Shown: piece after piece, positions 1 through 5,538 of the stretch | How the letters are laid out: the number at the start of each line of letters is the position of its first letter | How positions within the stretch are numbered: position 1 is the first letter of the stretch | Source of the DNA: Candidatus Delongbacteria bacterium | Lineage (GTDB): Bacteria; Delongbacteria; UBA4055 | NCBI GenBank assembly: GCA_027858795.1 | Contig: JAQICF010000240.1 | Span: forward strand, 1 to 5,538 | Direction: 5' to 3' | Length of the DNA: 5,538 nucleotides | Translations under genes and position numbers: made by a program | The notes under the pieces: model-generated | Database searches by the model: none | What the model was told of the DNA's origin: nothing | What the model saw: the letters and a program-made list of their open reading frames with translations, nothing else

Positions 1-1050
1 ATTATAAATAAAAATAGATTGATAGTAGGGAAAATAAAATTTAAAGAAATATTGGCAATAAAGAGTGATAATAAAAAAGAAAATACAGACAATGTTTTTA
101 CAGAAATTCGCTCTTTAGCTGTTGATAGTGAAAACAACCTGTTTTTTTTGGACATAAATACTTTTAAAATCCATAAGTATAATAAAATAGGAAAATTCGT
201 TAAAAGTTTTGGCGGTAAAGGTAATGGACCAGGTGAATTTATTGGTCATAAAAATATTGCACTTGCTATTATGCAAGATACTTTATACGTATCTGATTCA
301 AAAGCAAAAAAAATTATAATTTATGACAAAAATGGCAAATATATTAGAAATATTTTACTTAGTAGAAGAACACCTTTTGTGTTAAAAAACCTGAATAGAA
401 ATAAATTTGTAGGTCTTAGCTTAAACACAGAAAAAACAAAAAATGAATATTTCTTAAAAAGTAATCTTAGTACTTACAATAAAAAATTTAGTTTAATAAA
501 AAGTTTATCAACTCAAAAAATAAAATTTGATCCTTACAAGCCAAGCATAGTTTCATCTGATTTTATTCAATATTTTGATTGTGGTAAAAATCAATTTTAT
601 GTAAGCATTATAAGCGAAGACAGATATTTATTAAAGGTTTATGATTTAGACAGTAAATTCTTATTCAACATAGAGAGAGATTATCGTAAGGTTAAAATGT
701 CAAATAAAGAAATTGAAGATTTAGCTAAATCAATTAAAATACAAACGAATAATAAATCAAATAAGAATAAAGTAGAAACTCTATACCATAAATCAATTAA
801 CTCAATATGGGTTGATAAATATGATAGAGTATGGGTTAGCCATAATTACAAACAAAATAACAACGAAGAAGAAATATATATTGATATTTTTAATAATCAA
901 GGAATCTTAATTTCTAAATTTGATTTTAACGGTTTTAGGTTAAAAAACAAGATGAATTTAAATAATTTAATTTACTTTGAAGGAGATTATCTTTATATCG
1001 TAGATGAGGATAAAAACTTTAATACCATTATAAGGATATTTGATTATTAA
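1..1050 (+). CDS. 6-bladed beta-propeller (NHL-like) protein, 5' end outside the window
   Basis: The frame is open from base 1. The first possible start inside the window is a TTG at 19-21 with no good Shine-Dalgarno, so the true start, and probably a signal peptide, lies upstream. Counting from that TTG, residues 30-45 (IRSLAVDSENNLFFLD) form a propeller strand pair. The family signature GGKGNGPGEF is at 65-74, after a GKFVKSFG strand. Further blade-like repeats follow: LYVSDSKAKKIIIYDKNGKYI at about 89-109, SIWVDKYDRVWVSHNY, and IYIDIFNNQGILISKFD near the C-terminus. Proteins of this kind are usually about 350-400 residues, often lipoproteins or exported in Bacteroidota, with no assigned enzymatic role; ligand or partner binding is the usual guess. 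The gene is very AT-rich (9 G+C in 60 bases at 301-360). It ends 38 nt before the next gene. Fold assignment is fairly secure; function is unknown. Confidence 0.8.
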   Translation: MINKNRLIVGKIKFKEILAIKSDNKKENTDNVFTEIRSLAVDSENNLFFLDINTFKIHKYNKIGKFVKSFGGKGNGPGEFIGHKNIALAIMQDTLYVSDSKAKKIIIYDKNGKYIRNILLSRRTPFVLKNLNRNKFVGLSLNTEKTKNEYFLKSNLSTYNKKFSLIKSLSTQKIKFDPYKPSIVSSDFIQYFDCGKNQFYVSIISEDRYLLKVYDLDSKFLFNIERDYRKVKMSNKEIEDLAKSIKIQTNNKSNKNKVETLYHKSINSIWVDKYDRVWVSHNYKQNNNEEEIYIDIFNNQGILISKFDFNGFRLKNKMNLNNLIYFEGDYLYIVDEDKNFNTIIRIFDY

Positions 1051-1088
1051 AAGTCATAGAGGATGATAATAAGTATTTTTGAGGTGAA

Positions 1089-1691
1089 ATGATAAATAAT
1101 AGTGATTATGTATATCATTCTTCTAAAGAGCAAGGTTTAAAAGTTCTAGAACCAAATACAAGTATGCACGGTGAGAAGTGGGTTTATGCAACAACTTCAC
1201 TAGAGATGTCTGTGGTTTTTCTAAGTGGAAGAGGTGGAGATTTAACATGCCAAGTCGGTCGTGATAAAGAAACTGGGAAAGTGTTTATTTGTGAGCGATT
1301 TAAGGACGTGTTTGAATTCAGATACAGTAATACTTCCGGTTCTATCTATTTATTACCTAGCGATAAATTCATTAAAGGAAAAACTGATTGGGATGAAGAA
1401 GTTGTTTGTAATGAAAAAGTTAAGATTATTGAGGAAGTTAAGATTGACAACGTTAAAAACTACATATTAAACCTAACTAAAGAAGAACGAATTTTTTTAG
1501 TAAAATTTCCAAATAAAATCGGACAAATACCTGATGATGATGAAGATCTAGTTTTTCGAGGTATAGTATGGTCTCGACAATTTGGAGATGATATTCTTGA
1601 AGATTTTAAGAAACTTCATCCCAATCTTTTAACTAGGATTCAGGAAGGACTGAAGGAGGGGAAATATATTGATGGAAAATTTGATAATTAA
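1089..1691 (+). CDS. Hypothetical protein with ADP-ribosyltransferase-like motifs
   Basis: This is a 200-residue cytosolic protein with no signal peptide or membrane segment. The start is fixed by an in-frame TGA at 1080-1082 and by GAGGTG at 1081-1086, rather close to the ATG. Three motifs have the order and spacing of H-Y-E type ADP-ribosyltransferase-like folds: VYHSS with His10, WVYATTS with Tyr33 followed by a short helix (LEMSVVFL), and WDEEVV with Glu103/Glu104. Between them lie GRGGDLTCQVGRD (47-59), ICERF (67-71) and GSIYLL (84-89), which look like the strands of a compact alpha/beta domain. The C-terminal part (about 125-200) is acidic and helical, with a DDDED run at 149-153. If the assignment holds, it would bind NAD or a related nucleotide. 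No antitoxin or immunity gene is evident next to it. It could instead be a non-catalytic member of the fold or an unrelated domain; activity is inference from motifs only. Confidence 0.6.
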   Translation: MINNSDYVYHSSKEQGLKVLEPNTSMHGEKWVYATTSLEMSVVFLSGRGGDLTCQVGRDKETGKVFICERFKDVFEFRYSNTSGSIYLLPSDKFIKGKTDWDEEVVCNEKVKIIEEVKIDNVKNYILNLTKEERIFLVKFPNKIGQIPDDDEDLVFRGIVWSRQFGDDILEDFKKLHPNLLTRIQEGLKEGKYIDGKFDN

Positions 1692-1720
1692 GTTGTTATA
1701 ATCAATACTACTCAACATAA

Positions 1721-1726
1721 AAAGGA
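1721..1726 (+). promoter_or_regulatory. Ribosome binding site of the S41 peptidase gene
   Basis: The purine-rich AAAGGA ends 6 nt before the ATG at 1733. It supports this start over later in-frame ATG codons. Confidence 0.6.
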
Positions 1727-1732
1727 AACAAA

Positions 1733-3517
1733 ATGCTTTCAATTAAAGAACATGTTAAGATAAACCAGCTAGTAGAAGACTTTTTTAGTAATGAAGATAA
1801 TACCGAGAAATGTTATGAGATAGCTGAGGAATTAATAGAAAAATATATTGAATACAATTTGGGATATCTTTTAAAGCTGGATTTGCTATCCAAGACAGAT
1901 AATAACATAGCCATAAAGGATATTTTAGATCAGCTCATAAATAAGAAGACTTTGAATCTGTCAATCACTTACCCTTATGAATTACTAAACGGTGAAAATC
2001 CTGATTGGAGCAAAGAGAAAGAATTAAATATTACCAGTTTTTTAAGGTTAAGAGCTGAATACCTTAGATCAAATATAGATAAAACAATGAATAAAACTTT
2101 ATTTATGAAAGAGTTGTTTGAAATATATGATGCCCTACAAGACGGTGATAATCTTGAAATTATAACAAAAGAACTGATCCTTAAAGATTATAATTATATA
2201 TTCATCAGAAGGCATTATCTAGGGGATAGTAAGGCTCCTCACAGAGAAAAAATGAATCAGTATTTTAAGGAATATTATGAATTAATGAACGAATGGAGTA
2301 ATACTGTAGAAGAAAAAATGGAAGTCTTCACAAAAGTTTTCAGTGAGATAAAGTACAGCTCAGCTTCATTAAAGATCTCTGAAATAGATGATTGGGAATC
2401 ACATGCGAACAGCTATATACCCAAATTATTACAGGCTAAGAATAAACTTGAGTTTTATGAGATATTGGTAGAAATGGTCCATAGGATTGGAGATAATCAT
2501 AACAGACTTTCTTTTCCGGATGACGTAACAGTAAATTTTACAAATCCCAATATAAGGATCATTTATATTGAAGGTAAATTCTATGTAAGATCAGATTTTA
2601 ATTATAATGATATTCAGATCAAAGCAGGAGAGGAGATCGTTAGTGTCGATGGTTTTGAAACGAATGAATACATTGAAGAAAATAAAAATAAATACCCTCT
2701 TGTTAAAAATTATCATTTTCGACCTAAATTAAGCGCTTTATATGCAATGAGCAATGATCTGCTGACCTTTCGAAAAGGCAAAACTTTGAATGTAGAATTC
2801 AAAAGAACGGATGGAACGAAATATAAGGTTGAATTTTCTGAGAATACTGAAAAAAAAGATAAAAATAATACTCAATCACAGAGTAAAATGGCATCTAAAA
2901 TGCTTGAAAATGATATACTTCTAATTGATATCCCTGCATTCTGGGGTGGAGATGTATATGCTACTTTTATAGAAAATATTAAGAAATATGATATTAATAA
3001 GATAAAAGGAATCATATTTGATGTTAGGAGAAACTCAGGGGGTAATTCAGGATTTGGAGATAAGATATTCAGTCATTGCATTTCTGAAGAAGTAAAAAAT
3101 TATTTCATGACTTACACCAAGGTACATATACCGATCCATTCTCTTGATGGAATTGAAGATATAAAGCTTTTCGATCATGTGATCATAGCCCCGGCAAAAG
3201 AATTAAAAATAGATTGTCCTGTAGCAGTATTGACTTCTCCATATTCAGGTTCAGCCACAGAAGGTTTTGTGTTTTTATTCAAGTATTATAAACGTGGAGA
3301 GATCATCGGTTTACCTACCGCAGGTTCAACTGGGAATCCTCTTTTTTCACTCCTAAGGGGTGGAGGGTATTTGAGAGTAAATCTAAATATATCCATGTAT
3401 TATACCTGTAAAGGAATTGTACCGGATATTTATGTTGATAATACAGTTACAGATCTATTAAATGGAAGTGATCCGCAATTGCAAAAAGCGGTGAGTTACT
3501 TAACTAAAGAAAATTAA
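1733..3517 (+). CDS. S41-family (tricorn/C-terminal-processing type) serine peptidase, cytosolic
   Basis: This 594-residue protein has no signal peptide or transmembrane segment. Residues 1 to about 190 are helical and charged and match no domain I recognise. Residues about 195-262 look like the S41 N-terminal helical subdomain, ending in RIGDNHNRLSFP; His256 there sits where S41 proteins have their DGH motif and where tricorn has its catalytic His. A PDZ-like piece follows (about 272-316, with IKAGEEIVSVDG), then a low-complexity linker rich in K, N, S and Q (about 371-390). The protease core starts at about 394: IIFDVRRNSGG (427-437), the nucleophile region TSPYSGSATEGF with probable Ser507 and Glu510, GLPTAGSTGNP (526-536), and the closing GIVPDIYV (561-568). 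The Lys of CtpA-type enzymes is absent (Ser532 in that place), so a tricorn/S41B-like Ser-His mechanism is more likely. It precedes a methyltransferase gene by 13 nt. The substrate is unknown. Confidence 0.87.
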   Translation: MLSIKEHVKINQLVEDFFSNEDNTEKCYEIAEELIEKYIEYNLGYLLKLDLLSKTDNNIAIKDILDQLINKKTLNLSITYPYELLNGENPDWSKEKELNITSFLRLRAEYLRSNIDKTMNKTLFMKELFEIYDALQDGDNLEIITKELILKDYNYIFIRRHYLGDSKAPHREKMNQYFKEYYELMNEWSNTVEEKMEVFTKVFSEIKYSSASLKISEIDDWESHANSYIPKLLQAKNKLEFYEILVEMVHRIGDNHNRLSFPDDVTVNFTNPNIRIIYIEGKFYVRSDFNYNDIQIKAGEEIVSVDGFETNEYIEENKNKYPLVKNYHFRPKLSALYAMSNDLLTFRKGKTLNVEFKRTDGTKYKVEFSENTEKKDKNNTQSQSKMASKMLENDILLIDIPAFWGGDVYATFIENIKKYDINKIKGIIFDVRRNSGGNSGFGDKIFSHCISEEVKNYFMTYTKVHIPIHSLDGIEDIKLFDHVIIAPAKELKIDCPVAVLTSPYSGSATEGFVFLFKYYKRGEIIGLPTAGSTGNPLFSLLRGGGYLRVNLNISMYYTCKGIVPDIYVDNTVTDLLNGSDPQLQKAVSYLTKEN

Positions 3518-3521
3518 AGGA
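3515..3521 (+). promoter_or_regulatory. Shine-Dalgarno overlapping the peptidase stop codon
   Basis: TAAAGGA includes the TAA stop of the S41 peptidase gene (3515-3517) and lies 9 nt before the methyltransferase ATG at 3531. This arrangement suggests co-transcription and probably translational coupling of the two genes. Confidence 0.6.
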
Positions 3522-3530
3522 AATAAATAT

Positions 3531-4436
3531 ATGAGTAGTAATATTATTGAAAATATCTTTTGTTGTCCCGAATGTAAATCTGAACTTAAGTCGAAAGAGG
3601 ACACAGGGTTTGTATGTTCAAACTGTGATAAAGAGTATGAGTACGACGATAACTTGATCGATTTTGGTGTAGAGGAGCAGAAATTTGCTAATAACTGGAG
3701 TGGAGCTACAACTCAAGAAGAGTTAATGATACATTTTAAAAAGATGGTTAAGGAAGGATATTTTAGAGATGAAGATATAGACAATGTTTTTGAAGAAAAA
3801 GACATTGAAATGATTGATCAACAAAGTGTGATTGCAATCGAATCAATTCGAAAGAATTATTATTCCTCAGAAAATTCAATTACCGTTGATCTTGCAACAG
3901 GCTATGGTTCTATCTTTAATTCTAAGATCGGTCAGGGAATGGATTTTGATAAATTAAAAGGTAAAACAATAATCTTAACTGACCTAAGCAAATTTGTCCT
4001 TCAAAAGGTTAGAGAGCGATTAAAAGATAAAATTAAAAATATAAATATAATCTACGCTGTCTGTGATATTGGCAAACTACCTTTTAAAGAGAATTCGATA
4101 GATTTTATTTCTTCCGTTGCTTGTTTCGTTAATTCCAATCGCGGAGTTGAATTATTAAATGAGATAAAAAGAGTATTGGGTAATAAAAAAAGACTCGGAG
4201 TTTTTGAATTTCTATATGAAGACGATAGTAGAAGTCAGAATTATTTATTGAAAGATGGAAGTAACATAGAATATACTACTCCTGATAGATTTGAAAATGC
4301 TCTAAAAAAAGCTAATTTCTCTGAAGTAGATATAAATATTCTATACACTGGCTATGCTAGGATGTCAGGTGACATACTCCCGCTTAAAGAAGATAAGAAT
4401 ATCATAACTTTAATAAATGCTGTTAATGAAAAATGA
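3531..4436 (+). CDS. Zinc-ribbon (Trm112-like) class I SAM-dependent methyltransferase
   Basis: This 301-residue protein should transfer a methyl group from S-adenosylmethionine to an unknown acceptor. The N-terminus carries a four-cysteine zinc ribbon, CPEC (Cys12, Cys15) and CSNC (Cys29, Cys32), followed by KEYEYDDNLIDF, the pattern of Trm112-like domains. A helical segment (about 50-115) leads to the Rossmann-fold core: motif I VDLATGYGS (119-127), the acidic end of strand 2 at LTD (149-151), an acidic/loop motif AVCDIGKLPFKENSID (176-191), strand 4 DFISSVACF, the helix ELLNEIKRVL (207-216), and the strand RLGVFEFLYE. The C-terminal TPDRFENALKKANFSEVDI is typical of class I enzymes. RlmA rRNA methyltransferases also join a zinc finger to such a domain, but the match is not close enough to name it so. 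It follows the S41 peptidase by 13 nt, so a shared pathway is plausible. Fold and cofactor are well supported; the substrate is not. Confidence 0.85.
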   Translation: MSSNIIENIFCCPECKSELKSKEDTGFVCSNCDKEYEYDDNLIDFGVEEQKFANNWSGATTQEELMIHFKKMVKEGYFRDEDIDNVFEEKDIEMIDQQSVIAIESIRKNYYSSENSITVDLATGYGSIFNSKIGQGMDFDKLKGKTIILTDLSKFVLQKVRERLKDKIKNINIIYAVCDIGKLPFKENSIDFISSVACFVNSNRGVELLNEIKRVLGNKKRLGVFEFLYEDDSRSQNYLLKDGSNIEYTTPDRFENALKKANFSEVDINILYTGYARMSGDILPLKEDKNIITLINAVNEK

Positions 4437-4459
4437 CATAATAATAACTATCCCTAACA

Positions 4460-4489
4460 TTGACTAAATGACCTTAACCGTGTTATATT
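4460..4489 (+). promoter_or_regulatory. Weak sigma70-like promoter candidate before the NYN gene
   Basis: TTGACT (4460-4465) and TATATT (4484-4489) are separated by 18 nt in the 110-nt gap between the methyltransferase and the NYN gene. In DNA this AT-rich a match can arise by chance, and it does not follow the Bacteroidota TTTG/TAnnTTTG pattern seen near 5400. The gap shows no clear terminator, so transcription may also come from upstream. Confidence 0.25.
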
Positions 4490-4535
4490 AATTGTGTAAG
4501 CTTTTAGCTATGACAGTTAATTAAAAATAAAATAT

Positions 4536-4539
4536 AGGA
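4536..4539 (+). promoter_or_regulatory. Ribosome binding site of the NYN gene
   Basis: AGGA lies 7 nt before the ATG at 4547. An in-frame TAG at 4535-4537 excludes a longer protein in this frame. Confidence 0.55.
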
Positions 4540-4546
4540 CAATAAT

Positions 4547-5317
4547 ATGAAAGATTCAAAATTTAATATTGCAGTATTGATCGATGGTGACAATGCTCAG
4601 GCAAAACTTATTAAAGAACTTATCGAAGAAGTTTCAAAATATGGCAAGGCGACAATTAGAAGAATTTACGGAGACTGGACAATACCTCAGATGAATAGTT
4701 GGAAAGAGATAATTAATCAACATTCAATAAATCCAATACAGAAATTTAACTATACAACAGGAAAAAATTCAACGGACAGTTCACTTATTATTGATGCTAT
4801 GGATATATTACACAGTCACAGTGTTGACGGCTTTTGTATTGTTTCAAGTGATAGCGATTTTACAGGACTTGCAAAAAGGATACGGGAAGAGGGACTTTTC
4901 GTTATGGGTATTGGAAGAAAAACAACACCCATCGCATTTGTAAATTCCTGCGAAATTTTTACTTTCAGTGAAAACTTATTACCAGAAATCGAATTAATTG
5001 AAGAAAAAGTAGAAACAAAGAAGGATTCAAAACAAAAGATAGTTTCCAAAAAAGTCACAGAAAAAAAAGAAACAAAGACAAAATTACCGAAACTTAACAT
5101 AAGGACTATTGACAAAGCTTTTGATATATCAATCAATGAGGAAGAAGAAGCTTTTATCGCAAAAGTAGGCATCTCACTTAGGAAAATCGACCCAAGTTTC
5201 GACTCAAGAACCTATGGATTTAAAACTCTAACTCAACTTTTTGAAAGTTTAGATAAATATTTAGTTGTCAAGAATATAGTTAACGGTCTAAATCAACCCA
5301 TTTTAAAATTAAAATAA
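4547..5317 (+). CDS. NYN-domain (PIN-like, LabA-type) nuclease with C-terminal OST-HTH/LOTUS-like domain
   Basis: This 256-residue protein is a predicted metal-dependent ribonuclease of the NYN branch of PIN-like folds. Residues 7-16 read NIAVLIDGDN, with Asp13 and Asp15 in the first acidic motif. KYGKATIRRIYGDW (31-44) is the usual second strand. KNSTDSSLIIDAMD (73-86) carries Asp77. FCIVSSDSDFTGLAKRIREEG (96-116) carries Asp102 and Asp104 and closes the acidic site. GIGRKTTPIAFVNSCEIFTF ends the domain at about 140. All expected acidic residues are present, so it should be active. A Lys/Glu-rich linker (about 148-183) joins a C-terminal domain (about 185-256) with the helices and strand of OST-HTH/LOTUS modules, including TYGFKTLTQLFESLDKYLVV; such modules are thought to bind RNA. 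There is no signal peptide. The gene stands alone between gaps of 110 and 138 nt. The RNA target is unknown. Confidence 0.88.
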   Translation: MKDSKFNIAVLIDGDNAQAKLIKELIEEVSKYGKATIRRIYGDWTIPQMNSWKEIINQHSINPIQKFNYTTGKNSTDSSLIIDAMDILHSHSVDGFCIVSSDSDFTGLAKRIREEGLFVMGIGRKTTPIAFVNSCEIFTFSENLLPEIELIEEKVETKKDSKQKIVSKKVTEKKETKTKLPKLNIRTIDKAFDISINEEEEAFIAKVGISLRKIDPSFDSRTYGFKTLTQLFESLDKYLVVKNIVNGLNQPILKLK

Positions 5318-5368
5318 CAACCGTTAAAACCCCTCCAAATTCACACGATAAATATCTAAAAAAAGTAC

Positions 5369-5400
5369 TTGCATTCAAAGATTAAGTATTCGTAACTTTG
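5369..5400 (+). promoter_or_regulatory. Bacteroidota-type promoter of the XRE-like gene
   Basis: TTG at 5369-5371 and TAACTTTG at 5393-5400 are separated by 21 nt. This fits the known Bacteroidota -33 (TTTG) and -7 (TAnnTTTG) elements, with a full match to the -7 box and three of four bases at -33. Transcription would begin near 5404, giving a leader of about 50 nt before the ATG at 5456. Confidence 0.55.
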
Positions 5401-5416
5401 TGAAGTAATACTTAAT
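5381..5416. repeat. Perfect 10-bp inverted repeat flanking the -7 box, probable operator
   Basis: ATTAAGTATT (5381-5390) is the exact reverse complement of AATACTTAAT (5407-5416), with a 16-nt loop. The -7 box TAACTTTG lies inside the loop and the right arm covers the expected start of transcription. A dimeric repressor bound here would block RNA polymerase. The helix-turn-helix gene just downstream is the obvious candidate ligand, by analogy with autoregulated XRE repressors. A further CAA/TTG pair (5376-5378 with 5417-5419) extends the symmetry if a 2-nt bulge is allowed. Confidence 0.55.
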
Positions 5417-5455
5417 TTGCATAATGAAATTTAACAAACCTAAGAGTTCGTGCTA

Positions 5456-5538
5456 ATGGAACGAATTGGAATTAGAATAAAGAATAAAAGAGAAAGCCTG
5501 GGTATGCAGGTAAAAGACCTTTCTGCCAAGATAGAAGC
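5456..5538 (+). CDS. XRE-like helix-turn-helix regulator, N-terminal fragment
   Basis: Only 27 codons fit before the window ends. They begin MERIGIRIKNKRESLGM and continue QVKDLSAKIE, which matches helix 1 and the start of the helix-turn-helix in XRE/Cro-type DNA-binding domains (IRxxRExxGxxxxxLAxxI). The in-frame stop TAA at 5441-5443 limits the start to the ATG at 5456 or a GTG at 5450; the ATG aligns better with the family and has AAGAG (5442-5446) 9 nt upstream. It is preceded by a good promoter and an inverted repeat, suggesting an autoregulated repressor or an antitoxin-like regulator. Whatever follows it (C-terminal effector domain, toxin or other partner) lies outside the window. The fragment is short, so the family call rests on one motif. 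Confidence 0.7.
   Translation, partial: MERIGIRIKNKRESLGMQVKDLSAKIE

Noticed and set aside
142..313. T8 tract at 142-149 and A8 tract at 306-313 in the propeller gene, considered as phase-variation sites
   Set aside because: Tracts of eight are common in DNA this AT-rich, the frame is intact through both, and nothing suggests switching.
1074..1081. TATTTTTG, matching the Bacteroidota -7 box, just before the ART-like gene
   Set aside because: No TTTG element lies at the right distance upstream (the nearest, at 1039-1042, leaves a 31-nt spacer), and the implied transcript would be almost leaderless. It is likely chance in T-rich DNA.
1261..1470. 69-codon + strand ORF inside the ART-like gene
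   Set aside because: It lies wholly within the 1089-1691 gene in another frame, has a Lys/Leu-rich low-complexity translation and no clear ribosome binding site.
4437..4546. Search for a terminator, small RNA or small gene in the 110-nt gap
   Set aside because: Only short AT-rich repeats (such as two TGAC copies near 4461-4472) and the weak promoter candidate were found; no stable hairpin with a T-tail and no ORF with a ribosome binding site.
4816..5172. 118-codon minus-strand ORF opposite the NYN gene
   Set aside because: It is antisense to a well-supported gene with conserved catalytic motifs; its Ser/Phe-rich translation is the expected mirror of Glu/Lys-rich coding.
5280..5327. 8-bp inverted repeat TTAACGGT/ACCGTTAA around the NYN stop codon, considered as a terminator
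   Set aside because: The loop is 32 nt, the stem is short and no T-run follows, so it does not look like an intrinsic terminator.

Overview
The window is AT-rich DNA with six genes, all on the + strand: four complete and one cut off at each edge. A Bacteroidota-like host is the best guess. The reasons are the 6-bladed beta-propeller protein with its GxGPGEF signature, the low G+C, and a promoter near the right end that fits the Bacteroidota pattern (TTG, 21-nt spacer, TAACTTTG, against the known -33/-7 TTTG and TAnnTTTG). No rRNA or other phylogenetic marker is present, so this stays an inference.

Left part (1-3517). A beta-propeller gene enters from outside the window and ends at 1050. It is followed by a 200-residue protein whose spaced H, Y and E motifs resemble the ADP-ribosyltransferase-like superfamily (1089-1691). 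Next comes a 594-residue S41-family serine peptidase with no signal peptide (1733-3517). Gaps are 38 and 41 nt, with no visible terminator, so read-through is possible. The functions look unrelated, as in an accessory region.

Middle (3531-4436). A zinc-ribbon plus class I SAM-dependent methyltransferase starts 13 nt after the peptidase, with its Shine-Dalgarno overlapping the peptidase stop codon. These two are the best candidates for a functional pair, perhaps protein or peptide processing plus methylation, but the substrate cannot be read from the sequence.

Right part (4437-5538). After a 110-nt gap with only a weak promoter candidate comes a NYN-domain (PIN-like) nuclease with a charged linker and a C-terminal OST-HTH/LOTUS-like domain (4547-5317), probably RNA-directed. 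A 138-nt gap then holds the best regulatory site in the window: a Bacteroidota-type promoter whose -7 box lies in the loop of a perfect 10-bp inverted repeat, with three AAGTA motifs 21 and 19 nt apart. It leads into the first 27 codons of an XRE-like helix-turn-helix regulator (from 5456), so autoregulation is a reasonable hypothesis.

No tRNA, rRNA, CRISPR array, insertion sequence or attachment site was seen. No gene-free stretch exceeds 140 nt.
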